Assembly (NCBI GenBank): GCA_028571685.1
Contig: CM053166.1
Span: forward strand, 65,682,111 to 65,746,110
Length of the DNA: 64,000 nt
Direction: 5' to 3'
Origin: Heterohyrax brucei
Lineage: Eukaryota; Chordata; Mammalia; Hyracoidea; Procaviidae
Shown here: positions 34,380-45,138 of the stretch, one piece after another
Layout of the letters: the number at the start of each line of letters is the position of its first letter
Position numbering within the stretch: position 1 is the first letter of the stretch
The notes under the pieces: generated by a model
What the model saw: the letters and a program-made list of their open reading frames with translations, nothing else
The model's database searches: none
Told to the model about the DNA's origin: nothing
Program-made: the position numbers and the translations under genes

Positions 34380-34983
34380 TGTGGTGGTCAAGATTGTGTC
34401 AACTGGGCAACTCCATGTTTGGCTGCTGTATCAAGTGGCAGAGGCAGGACATTTGGTGGCTTCTCTCCCCTCAGCTCTCATCTCTCCACCTTCCACCACT
34501 TACTTCCTGTCTGCTCACACTGCCAGCAACTCCTTTTCTTTTTTGCGTCCAGTTCCTGGACCTGAACTAGCTGTTGTTGGATTCATCAACTCTTACCGCT
34601 GGCCAGTGAGAGTCCCATTCCCTGACCTGCCGAATCTGGGTTTGCCAGCCCCTGTAGTTCTGTGAGTTAGCAGCAACCTCTCAGTCTTGCCACCAGCTTG
34701 GGATCCCCTGACCTACACAGTGGTGATTTAGAACTCTGATCTCAGACCTGCTGACCCTGAGTTCACCAGCTCCTGTGGCCACATGAGGCTTGTGCTAGGA
34801 CTTGGGAGATTCAGCTTCTGTAATTGCGTGAGCTGTTTCCTTTATATATAAATCTTGCCTTGTACATCCGACTCATGGCGATCCGCCTCATGGCGATCCG
34901 ACTCGATGGCACTTGGCTTTGGCTTGGCCTTGTACATATACGTGTTACTGGTTTTGCTTCCCTAGAAAACCCAGACTAAGACA
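34380..34983 (+). repeat. ERVL 5' LTR
   Basis: Starts TGTGGTGGTCAAGATTGTG and ends 'gaaaacccagactaagaca'. It aligns along its length with 57019-57522. It is longer mainly because of a 59-bp SINE-tail insertion with TSD (34868-34926) and 'cctgctgaccctgagttcaccagctc'-type segments. Confidence 0.92.
34868..34926 (+). mobile_element. 59-bp SINE-tail insertion with 11-bp TSD
   Basis: GCCTTGTACAT occurs at 34857-34867 and 34927-34937; the 3' LTR has the sequence once ('cccttgtacatg', near 57467). The insert is a SINE tail, CGACTCATGGCGATCC, duplicated in tandem and followed by CGATGGCACTTGGCTTTGG. Confidence 0.92.
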
Positions 34984-34986
34984 GTT

Positions 34987-35004
34987 TGGTACCAGAAGTA
35001 GTTC
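34987..35004 (+). promoter_or_regulatory. ERVL primer binding site
   Basis: TGGTACCAGAAGTAG lies 3 nt after the LTR. This fits the Leu-tRNA type site used by the ERVL group. Binding to a particular tRNA is inferred. Confidence 0.75.
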
Positions 35005-35049
35005 TAGGGAAACAAAATTGTAAAAATGAATCTTTTAAAGTAGTTCTCA

Positions 35050-36800
35050 AGTCTGGCTAGTGTTAATGCTGTTGATAACTCTGCTTATAGCAGTAAAGGG
35101 TGCTGTGCTGGTCCATGGGCTGAGGTGGCAGTATATATTTGCAAAATAGCACTACAAATAGATCAGGTATTGGTGAAAGGTGAGGCTCAGGTGAAAACAT
35201 GTGTCATAACTTCGAAATTATGTGAGGATGAGAAGTATAAGGAAGTTGGTTGGCTGGTTCTACTTGCTTTAGACAAATTGATGAAAGAAAGGGATGAGCT
35301 CAGGGCTTTGGAATCAAAGCTCACGTGCTGTATAAGAGACCTCATAGCTTCCTCTTGTGCTTTAAAAGAAAACTCCCTTACCTGTAATGGCAGAGCCATA
35401 CTGCTGAAAGCCAAACCAAGATGCTTATCATTAGGGTGGCGGAATTGCAATGTCAGCTCAATTGCCAATCTCCAGAGATATCTGAAGTTAAAGTGAGGGG
35501 CACGGACTCGGAAAAAAATGGGACCCTGAAACTTGAAATGGGGACCCATGGGCAGGTGATAAGGAAGCTCAAGATACTGAGTGCCTAACATCCAGTGAAT
35601 CACTCCTGCCAGCAGCCCAAGCCAAGTGCCGTCGAGTCGGATTCGTCCCATACCCATATGAAGGGATTACTTCATGTTTGTCACTAAACCACCCTGCCCA
35701 GGAAAGCCATTATTCCCTCTACTTCAGTCTAAAGATATTAGCTGTAGCTAAGCCACCTCTAAAGAGCCCCTGCCTGAGTCATTGCCTGGGACATGGCCTG
35801 AGGCAGATGCTTTACAAAACAATGCTGAGAGTTCTAAAAACAATTCCACACTACCAATTTTGGCTTCTAGACGTATAACTAGACTTAAGTCCCAGCTAGC
35901 CCCCAAAGCTCAAGCACAGTGTGACCCAGGAGGAGGTATGCAGTACTCTAAAGGAACTACTTGGCTTTTCTAATATGTACAAACAAAAACCTGGGAAATA
36001 CGCATGGGAATGGCTGCTAAGGGTGTGGGATGATGGTGCAAGGAACATAAAGACGGATCGGTTTGAATTTATTGACATGGGTCCACTGACCGCAGATTCT
36101 TCATTCAGTGTTTCATCTCAAGAACTTAGGAAAAGACTTAATAGTTTGGCTTGATTGCTGAAGCATGGATGATGTGGTGGCCTACACTAAATCAAGCTGA
36201 ACTGCCAGATCCTTGTTGGTATACTGTGGAAGAGGGTATCCAGAGGTTTAGGGGAATTGACATGCTAGAGTGGATTTGTCAGATTAGACCTCCAAATCCA
36301 CACATAGGATGCCTAGAGGACACAACTTTTACCACAACTGTGAGAAACAAATCTGTGAAGGGAGCTCCAGGATCCTTGAAGACTGCTGTGATTGCCATTT
36401 TATGTAAATCGGATATGAGAGTGGGAGCTGCCCAAACTGAAATGTCTTAATTCAGTTAAGTGTCTTACGTAACTACAGTGGGGCTGACTGGATCCCATGG
36501 TGGTAGGGGTCAAGTGGCTGCACTCAAAATACAAAGACAAGGTGGGCTTGCTCACAGTAAGGGACAGTGGAGGCAAAGAATAGTCTGACTCATATGGACG
36601 TATGGAGTCGGCTACTTAGTCATAGTGTCCCTAGGAATGAAATAGGTAATAAACCTACTAAACATTTACTTGATCTGTATGAACAGATGAATTCTAGATC
36701 ACGTTAACAGGAGTTTAACTCAAATTGTCAGAACAGAGTTAGAGTCCCTCAATCAATTCCCAGACTTGAGCGAGTCTAAGGACCCACAACCCCTCGAATG
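35050..36800 (+). pseudogene. ERVL gag remnant
   Basis: Gag position in the provirus. The best open piece is 35125-35496 (123 residues), with a helix-prone stretch near LDKLMKERDELRALESKL; others are 35921-36154 and 36151-36450. Stops and frame changes separate them. A 29-bp SINE-tail insert lies at 35617-35645. ERVL Gag forms virus-like particles in related active elements; this copy cannot. Confidence 0.7.
35617..35645 (-). mobile_element. SINE-tail insertion in ERVL gag
   Basis: CCAAGCCAAGTGCCGTCGAG then TCGGATTCG: the same tail motif as at 34223 and 45647. I see no clear target duplication. Confidence 0.7.
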
Positions 36801-36879
36801 AAGGGTAGGCCAGGTTCCTTTGAAGAAGAATTCTAATACTCTGTCAAAAATTTATACTGCTAATCTTTCTCCCACCCTT

Positions 36880-37843
36880 CCCCAAAGGGTTCTATGCCTT
36901 TTATGAGAGTGACTGTTCACTGGGGACAAGGAAATAATCTGACATTTCAGGGACTACTGGATACTGGCTCTGAACTGACACTACAGGAGACCCAAAATAC
37001 CATTGTGGCCCACCAGTCAGTGTGGGGGCATATGGAGTCCAGGTTATTAATGGAGTCTTGACTCATGTCCGTCTCACAGTAGGTCTAGTGGGTCCCCAAA
37101 CCCATCCTGTAGTGATTTCCCCAGCTCCAGGATACATAATTGGACTAGACTAGATATACTCAGCAAATGGTAGAACCCCCACATTGGATCCTTGACAAAT
37201 GGAGTGAGGGCTATTATGGTAAGAAAAGCCAAATGGAAGCCACTAGAACTGCTACTGCCTAGGCAAATAGTGAACCAAAAGCAATATCCCATTCCTGGAG
37301 GGATTGCAGAAATTACTGCCACCATCACGGACTTGAAGGATGCAGGAGTGGTGATTCACACTGCAGCCCCATTCAACTTGCCTATTTGTCCTGTGCAAAA
37401 AGCAGATGGGTCTTGGAGAATGACAGTAGATTATTGCAAACTTAACCAGGTGGTGACCTACCTGCAGCTGCTGTTCCAGATGTAGTTTCGTTGCTTGAGC
37501 AAATTAATCCATCTCCTGGTACTTGGTATGCAGCTATTGATACGACTAATGCAGTCTTCTCTATATCTGTTTCAAAGGACCACCAGAAGCAATTTGCATT
37601 CAACTGGCAAGGCTAGCAATACACTTTTACTTGCCTGATTTAGGGCTACATTAACTTTCCAGCCCTATGTCATAATTTAGTCTGCAGGGAACTTGATTGT
37701 CTTTCTCTTCCACAAGATGTCACACTGGTCCGTTATATTAATGACATTATGCTGATCGGACCTAGTAAGGAGGAAGTTTCAGCAACTTTAGACTTAGTAA
37801 ACATTTGCATGCTAGAGGGTAGGAGATCAGTCCCACAAAAATT
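36880..37843 (+). pseudogene. ERVL protease and RT remnant, 5' part of pol
   Basis: A protease active-site motif is legible as GLLDTGSELTL (Asp codon at 36960-36962). RT begins in the 37192-37485 frame ([45 protein letters not shown]). The catalytic box reads [10 protein letters not shown] near 37731, with the first Asp of the usual pair changed to Asn. The gene breaks off at 37843, where the full-length L1 inserted; its continuation is at 45069-45083 and 47585 onward. Confidence 0.82.
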
Positions 37844-37855
37844 CAGGCATCTTTT
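37844..37855. repeat. L1 target duplication, left copy
   Basis: CAGGCATCTTTT, repeated at 45057-45068, brackets the full-length L1. Its T-rich end fits L1 endonuclease cleavage at a TTTT/A-like site. Confidence 0.9.
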
Positions 37856-38857
37856 TTTTTTTTTTTTGTTTAACATAACTGAGTGAAAATGTACATTCAC
37901 ACGTAAATTTACATGAACCCCTATACGCAGCTTCCACTGCTCTCCCTGTCCGGTGACTGCACACTATTCCTCTCTGCTCCATACATGTCTCATCCTCCCA
38001 ACAGTCTCCTTTCCCCTCCTCTCCGTCCACTCCCCTTCCTCCAGCCAGAGGTCAGCGAGATGATATCCTATAGATGTACAGAACCATAAAGTGCTTCCAA
38101 TATATGGTTACTCTGCATTGCCAAATCCATTCCATTCCTGTCCAAAGAGTGGACCTTTGTCATAATTTATGGGAACGGGCAGCATCACGGCCGGGGGCCA
38201 TGCTCTCAGAGGAACCCCAAAACTACTGGACCATCAATTGAGGTCTTTTAGTGGAGATCTCATGATGCACTCCTTTTTATTCTTGTGTTGCCAGTGAGAC
38301 TCCTCTCTGTGAGCTCCGTCATGGCTATCACTGGTGGTGGCCGGGCACCATACGGTTCTTCAGGTCCCAGGTCGATGTAGGCACCCACTCTTGGGGGTCT
38401 CTCTGTCTTCTTGGTTGTCTTTACCGCATGCCATTTTGGCCCTCGGTGAGCATCCGTTCCTGCTGAGTTGGGACCATTTGCTGTGTCCTCGGATGGCAGC
38501 TTGGCAGCTTTTAAGACCCCAGACGCCACTCACCAATGTGGGGTGCAGAGAGCTCTCTTAGCAAAACGCTAGTTGTGCCAATTGGCCAGGAATTCGCCTA
38601 AGAGCATGGTCCCCCCGCCCGCCCCAGCTACTCTACCCTTGCAGTATTGAGTTAAGATGGAAAGAGTACTCAAATTATGCTGAAGTCCACTTAATGTTGT
38701 TCTTGTTCCTAATGTGCGCTGTCACCGCTTTCTCCCAACTAGATTTCTAGTAACTACCTAAACTAAACCCTCCCCCCCTCGCCCTCCCTCCCTCCTTCCC
38801 CTCCCTTGCAGCTGTCAAAGAGTCTTTTCTTCTATACACAAGTCTGTTTTTGAGATC

Positions 38858-41800
38858 TTATCGTAGAGATCTCATACAGTATTTGTCCTTTTGTCGCTGA
38901 CTACTCTCACTCAACATAATGTCTTCCAGTTGAAACCAGGTTAGGAGATGTTTCCTGGAATCATCGTTATTCTTTATCATTGCGTAGTGCTCCATTGAGT
39001 GTATGTACCACAGTTTACCTATCCATTCTTCTAATGTTGGGCATCTGGGTTGATTCCACCTTTTTGCTATTGTGGACTGTGCCATGATAAACCTTCTGGT
39101 GCATGTGTCCGTTGGTGTGAAAGGCCTTGAATCTGTAGGATATATTCCAAGTAGTGGAATTACTGGGTCAAATGGTATATCAATATCCATTTTTTTAAGA
39201 AAGCGCCAGATTGCCTTCTAAAGAGGCTGGACCATTTTGCAACCCCACCAACAGTGTAGGAGGGTTCCACTTTCTCCACAGCCTCTCCAGCATTTGTTGT
39301 TTTGTGTTTTCTAGATCATGGCCAATCTTGTTGGGGTGAGATGGTATCTCATTGTTGTCTTGATTTGAATTTCTTTAATAGCTAAAGATCGTGAACATGT
39401 CTGCATGTGTTTTTTGGCTGCCTGGATCTCCTCTTTAGTGAAATATCTGTCCATCTCCTTTGCCCATCGCTTAATTGGATGGTTTATCTTCTTGTTATTG
39501 ATATTTTGTAGTATCTTATAGATTATGGAGATCAGGCGTCGATCTGACATAGAGTTGCCAAATATTTTTTCCCACTCTGTGGGTGTTCTTTTAATTCTAT
39601 TAATAAAGTCTTTGGATGAGCAAAAGTGTTAGATTCTTAATAGTTCCCATTTATCTATTTTCTCTTCTGTTGATTGAGTTTTCTTTGACAGATTTTGGAG
39701 TCTGTCCTCATTGTGTATTAAAACTTCCATTGTTGTTCCTACCTTTTCTTGGATGAGCTTTATCGTTTTAGGTTTGATATTTAGGTCTTTCATCCAGTTG
39801 GAGTTGGTTTTTGTATAAGGTGTAAGATATGGATCTTGATTCAGTTTATTGCAGATGGATAACCAATTTTGCCAGCACCATTTGTTGAACATACTGTTTT
39901 TACCCCAGTTTAATGTCTTAGGGCCTTTGTCGAATATCAACTGTTCATAGGCAGATGGTGTCATCTCTGGGGTCTCAATTCTGTTCCATTGATCAATCTG
40001 TCTGTTCTTGTACCAGTACCAGGCTGTTTTGACCACTGTGGCAGTGTAGTATGTTCTAAGGTCGGGTAATGAGAGCCCTCCCAGTGTGTTCTTTTTCTTT
40101 AGTAGCACCTTACTTATCCGGGGCTTCTTCCCTTTCCAAACAAAATTGGTGATTTGTTTCTCCATGTCATTAAAAAATGATGCTGGAACTTGTATTGGGA
40201 TTGCATTATATAAATAAATTGCTTTGGGTAAAATAGACATTTTCACAATGTTAAGTCTTCCTATCCATGAGCAGGGTAGGTTTTTCCATTTATCTAAGTC
40301 TCTCTTAGTTTCTAGTAGTAAGGGCTTGTAGTTCTCTTTGTAAAGGTCTGTTGTTTCTCTGGTTAGATTAATTCCTAGGTACTTTATCTTCTTAGGGGCT
40401 ATCACAAACGGTATAGATTTGATAATTTCCTCCTTAACAGTCTCGTTGTTGGTATAAAGGAATCCTACTGATTTACTTATATTTATCTTGTGTCCTGAGA
40501 CTTTGCTGAACTCTTCTATCAGTTTGAGTAACTTACTTATAGATTCCTTGGGGTTCTCTGCATACACAATCATATCATCTGCGAACACGGAGATTTTAAC
40601 TTCCTCTTTGCCGATGCAGATACCCTTTATTTGTTCCTCTTGTCTAATTGCTCTGGTTAGAACTTCTAGCACAATGTTGAATAGGAGAGGTGACAGTGGG
40701 CATCCTTGTCTAGTTCCTGATCTCAGGGGAAAGTCTTTCAGTCTCTCTCCATTCAGGATGATGTGGGCAATTGGCTTTTTATAAATGGCCCTTATTGTGT
40801 TGAGGAATTTGCCTTCTATGCCCATTTTGCTAAGAGTTCTTAGCATGAATGGGTGTTGGACTTTATCAAATGCTTTTTCGGCATCAATGGACAAAATCAG
40901 GTGATCTTTGTCTTTTGTGTTATTGATGTGGTTAATCACATTAATTGTTTTCCTGATGTTGAACCAGCCTTGCATCCCTGGTATGAATCCCACTTGGTCA
41001 TGATGGATTATTTTCTTGATATGTTGTTGTATTCTGTTGGCAAGAATTTTGTTGAAGATTTTAGCATCTAAGTTCATGAGTGATATCGGTCTGTAGTTCT
41101 CTGTCTTTGTTGGATCTTTCCCGGGCTTAGGTATCAGGGTTATGCTGGCTTCATAGAATGAGTTTGGGAGTACTTCATCCCTTTCTATACTGTGAAATAG
41201 TTTCAATAGTATTGGGGATAATTCTTCTCTAAATGCTTGGTAGAATTCTGCCGTGAAGCCATCTGGGCCCGGACTTTTTTGGGTTGGCAGTGTTTTGATG
41301 ACCTTTTCAATCTCTTCCTTTGTGATGGGTTTATTAAGTTGTTCTGCTTCACGTTGTGATAATTTGGGTAGGTGGTATGAGTCAAGGAATTTGTCCATTT
41401 CCCCTAGGTTTTCAAATTTGTTAGAGTACAGTCTTTCATAGTATTCTGTTATGATGTTTTTGATTTCTGTTGCATCTGTGGTGACAACTCCCTTCTCATT
41501 TCTAATTTGGGTTATTTGTTTCCTTTCCTGCTTTTCTTTAGTAAGTTTAGCCAGTGGTTTATCAATTTTGTTGATCTTTTCAAAAAACCAGCTTTTGGTC
41601 TTTTCAATTTTTTCAATTGTTTTTCTATTCTCTAATTCATTTAGCTCTGCTCTAATCTTTATGATCTCCTTTCTTCTGGTGCCTGAGGAGTTCCTCTGTT
41701 GTTCTCTTTCTACTTGTTCAAGCTGTAGAGTTAGTTCCTTGATTTGGTTTCTTTCTTCCTTCCAGATGTGTGCATTTATGGAGATAAACAGACCTCTGAG

Positions 41801-42681
41801 CACTGCTTTGGCTGTATCTCATAGGTTCTGGTAGGAAGTGTTTTCATTCTCATTGGAATCCATGAATTTCTTTAACTGATCCCTGATTTCCTCTATAACC
41901 CATGTTTTTTTGAGCAAGATGTTGTTCAGTTTCCAAGAGTTCCACTTTCTATCTCTGTTTTTTCTGCTATTGATTTCAACTTTGATGGCTTTATGATCTG
42001 AGAAGATGCTTTGCAATAATTCAATGGTATGGATTTTGTTGAGCATTGCATTATGGCCTATCACGTGGTCAATTCTGGAGAATGTTCCATGTGCACTGGA
42101 GAAGAAGGTGTAGTTGTCTGCTGAGGGGTGGAAAGTTCTGTGTATATCAATGAGGTTTAGTTGGTTAATTGTGTCAGTGAGGTCTTCTGTATCTTCACTG
42201 AGCTTTTTGCTAGATGATCTGTCTAGTAATGAGAGTGGAGTGTTAAAGTCTCCCACTATTATTGTGGAGTCATCTAACTCTCTTTTGAGCGTAGTCAGTG
42301 TTTCTTCAACATATTTAGGTGCTCTGATATTAGGTGCATAAATATTTAAATAGTTAAGTCTTGCTTGTGTACTGAACCTTTCAGCAATAAATAGTGTCAA
42401 TCTTTGTCCACGATGGTGGATTTGACATTAAAGTTGATTTTGTCTGGGATTAGAATTGCCACCCCTGCTCTTCTTTGTTCATTGTTAGCTTGATATATAT
42501 TCTTCCATTCTTTAATTTTCAGTTTGTTCCTGTCTTTAGGTCTCAAGTGAGTTTCTTGTAGACAACATATGGATGGATCGTGTCTTTTGATTCAAGATGA
42601 CACTCGGTGTCTCTTTACTGGAGCATTCAGTCCATTCACATTCAATGTAATTATTGATAGGCATGTGTTAACTGTTGCCAT
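38858..42681 (-). pseudogene. L1 ORF2: endonuclease, RT, C-terminal domain
   Basis: ORF2 protein nicks target DNA and reverse-transcribes L1 RNA at the nick. ATG at 42681-42679. Endonuclease occupies about 42680-41990 (IIVGDFNTPLSLLDRS; the RIDHVIG region with the catalytic His environment). RT follows, with [19 protein letters not shown] and the catalytic FADD box intact at about 40590-40570 ([11 protein letters not shown]). The longest open run is 41803-39629 (724 codons). Breaks: stops near 42410, 41820 (Trp codon to TGA), 39629, 39311 and 39221, and one frameshift near 42350. Otherwise all pieces share one frame. Confidence 0.93.
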
Positions 42682-42974
42682 TGTGATATGTTTATTTTTA
42701 TGTTGATGTTTTCTCTGTTGTTCTTATTAGTCTGTTCTGAGACACTCTTTTTTGTGAGTTGATTTTTCACCTTTTTCAGTGCTGGTTTTATAGTTGTTGA
42801 GACTCGTGTGTTAGATTTCTTGAAATGGTATGATACATCTTTGTTGTGCTTTACAGCTGCCCCCATGAACCCCCTTAATAAACTATTTATAAACCCAATT
42901 TTAATTACTACCAGTCTGGTCATCTTCCTCTCCATCTGGAAGGACTATAACGACTGCAGTACATCCCTCTTTTA

Positions 42975-44057
42975 TTATGATGACACCATAGTTTTCATGA
43001 TGATCACTGGATTGTTTCTTTCCAAATCAAAGCTGTGATTTACTTTGGAGCCTTCCCTAAGTGAGTATTGAGTAGTGTGTCGTTCTAAAATATAAAGTTT
43101 GTGGTTTTGTTCTTCTAAGCCAAAGCCAAGAACTTCTTTCAGTATTTCTTGTAGTTTGTGTTTGGTTTTTACAAAGTCTCTGAGTTTCTGTTTATCTGGA
43201 AATGTCTTAATTTCATTTTCGTGTTTGAAAGACAGTTTTGCAGGATATATAATTCTTGGTTCGAAGTTCTTCTCCTTCAAGACTTTGAATGTGTCGTGTC
43301 ACTGTCTCCGTGCCACCATGGTTTCTGCTGAGAAATCTGATGAGAGCCTGCAGGGTTTCCCTCTGAATGTTAGCTTTGCCTTGAGTCTTGCTGCCTTTAA
43401 GAGTTGCTGCTTATGTTTCATTTTGTTAAGGTTGATTATAACATGTCTTGGAGTCTTTCTTTTGAGATCTATATTGGGTGGTGTAAGATATGCATCTGAG
43501 ATGTCTATATTGTCTTCCTTCATGATTTCTGGGAAGTTTTCTTTCAGCAGCTCAGCAACGATACTGTCTGTGTTCTCAGATGTCTCACCTTGTTCAGGGA
43601 CTCCAATTAATTGAAGGTTGTTCCTCTTAATAGAGTCCCACATGCTTCTTAATGTTTCTTCATTTTTCTTGTTTCTTTTTTCTGATTTCTGCTCATAGAC
43701 ACTGGCATCAGTAGCTCTGTCTTCCAAGTCAGAAATTCTTTTTTCCATTTGTTCCATTCTGTTTTCTTGGCCTTGCATGGAAGTTTCTATGTCTTTGATT
43801 TTCTTCTTGATCTGTTGGACTTCAGAGTACTGGTGTTCCATCAGATCGAACAACTTGCTTAATTTTTCATTTTGTTCTGCTGCATTTTGTATAAGGTCTA
43901 GAAGGGCCCTGTATATAATCAATTTGTATTCACTTCCTGATGCTTTCATAAAAGTTTCTTCATCTGGAAAACTCCTTGGTTGCTTTGTTTGGGAGCCTTC
44001 TGAAGCCATGAGTGATTGCTTGTATGCCACAATTGTCTGTTGCTTTTTCGGTCCCAT
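42975..44057 (-). pseudogene. L1 ORF1: RNA-binding chaperone, one stop
   Basis: ATG chosen at 44057 (residues MGPKKQQTIVA), which fits L1 ORF1 starts better than the upstream in-frame codon at 44126. The frame is 361 codons with the stop at 42975. Order: basic N-terminus, long heptad coiled coil (about residues 70-160, EHQYSEVQQIKKKIKDIETS), RRM region (RNNLQLIGVPEQ), C-terminal domain (IIYPAKLSFKHENEIKTF). The only break is an in-frame TGA at 43299-43301, in the C-terminal half. Confidence 0.92.
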
Positions 44058-45056
44058 GTGAGTATATAGAGGCTGGAAGAGGTACTGTGAGGATGGATTG
44101 CAAATGTTTCTGTAGGCTGTCTTCAAATGTAAAGCAAAAGGTATCTGACCAGTTCACAAGTCAGTTAGGTTTTCAGGTGTAGAGGTCCCTCTTCCCATCT
44201 GACAAAGTAAGCGCCACTGTATCCAACCCCAGATGATAACAAACTAGTTCAGAATAGAGCACTGCTAGTGCCCTGGTGGCCTCTGCTGACGGGGCCTAAC
44301 CTTATCCAACACTGCGTCGAGTACTGGTTTTGTGATAGAAAAGTGCTCTCTTGTGGGCAGGTTCTGGCTCCCAAGCTAAGAATTAGGTCCAGCTGCGGCC
44401 ACCGTACCCAAGATGGCTTCCTCCACGCAGGCAGCAGACAGGGGGGCTGAAGGTGCCCAGAGGCAGCGATTCCTCTGCTTCTGTTGCAGGACCCCCAATG
44501 TAGGCAGCACTATGCAAAATCACTACTTTTCTGACGGAGAAGCGCTGTCCCGTTTGCAGGCGCTGGCTCTCAGGCTAAGAAAGAGGTCCCGCTAAAATCT
44601 CGGTACCAATATGGCGTCCCGCACCCTGACCACCGAGTTCTGCACAAACCCCACTGAGGCAGCTACAAAACTAAAGGCTCAAAGTGTCTAGATTAACAGA
44701 GTCCCGAGCCTGGCTCTCAGAATATGGTAATTTCGCCTGCCTATCCCCCAAGCAGCGTGTTTGAGTCCAGCCGCCGGGCAAGGCCCAGCTCCGCCCGCCA
44801 GCCGAGACCCAGGAAAAAAAAGTCAAACTGGTGCGTTTACCTTCCGTCCGTGAGAGCCGGGGCTAGCCAGGAGCGGGAGTCAGTGAAAGAGAGGAGATTT
44901 TTCGCTGAATGGTATAAAGTCCCAATTAACAGCTCTGTGCCGTGTCCTGAGGCTGATTAGGTGCTCAGAATGCTTTGTTTGATTGTCAATTCAGGTCTTG
45001 GTTTCCAGAGGGATAGAAGGAGACGTGGGCTTAGTCGGCCATCTTGACTCCGCCCC
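44058..45056 (-). promoter_or_regulatory. L1 5'UTR and internal promoter
   Basis: About 1 kb, GC-rich and CpG-rich (for example 44740-44880). The first 20 bases contain CAAGATGGC, the YY1-site motif that sets the start in L1 promoters (plus-strand GCCATCTTG at 45039-45047). Promoter activity is inferred from family knowledge. Confidence 0.82.
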
Positions 45057-45068
45057 CAGGCATCTTTT
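45057..45068. repeat. L1 target duplication, right copy
   Basis: CAGGCATCTTTT identical to 37844-37855. ERVL pol text resumes after it ('aactcagtgaaattcctagg'). Confidence 0.9.
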
Positions 45069-45083
45069 AACTCAGTGAAATTC

Positions 45084-45138
45084 CTAGGCCAAAAAACGTC
45101 CAGCGGGGCCCCTGCCACCAGGGCCCTCGAATATATGG
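45084..45138 (+). other. 55-bp filler copied from betaretroviral gag-pro junction
   Basis: Matches 51302-51356 at 52 of 55 positions (differences at 45098, 45113 and 45117). It joins ERVL pol (shared CTAGG at 45084-45088) to the middle of an L1 (shared GG at the right edge). The copied piece starts at the gag-pro slip site AAAAAAC and covers its GC-rich downstream region. It is not part of any ERVL or L1 I can align. Confidence 0.9.

Larger units (their letters stand above)
37856..45056 (-). mobile_element. Full-length young L1, minus strand
   Basis: A 7.2-kb L1 flanked by a perfect 12-bp target duplication (CAGGCATCTTTT). From its 5' end at 45056 down to the poly(A) at 37856-37867 it has: a GC-rich 5'UTR starting GGGGGCGGAGTCAAGATGGC, ORF1 (44057-42975), a 290-bp spacer, ORF2 (42681-38858) and a 3'UTR. 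Each ORF keeps one main frame with only a few stops and one shift, so this is a recently active lineage in the host. It sits in the ERVL pol gene. Confidence 0.95.

Noticed and set aside
35125..35496. 123-codon frame as a host coiled-coil gene
   Set aside because: It lies directly after the ERVL primer site in gag position and is followed by ERVL protease and RT.
39629..41803. Long 724-codon minus-strand frame as a host gene
   Set aside because: It is the middle of L1 ORF2; the same frame continues past stops on both sides with L1 motifs.
44268..44960. GC-rich, CpG-rich region as a host CpG-island promoter
   Set aside because: It is the 5'UTR of the full-length minus-strand L1, bounded by the L1 start and ORF1.
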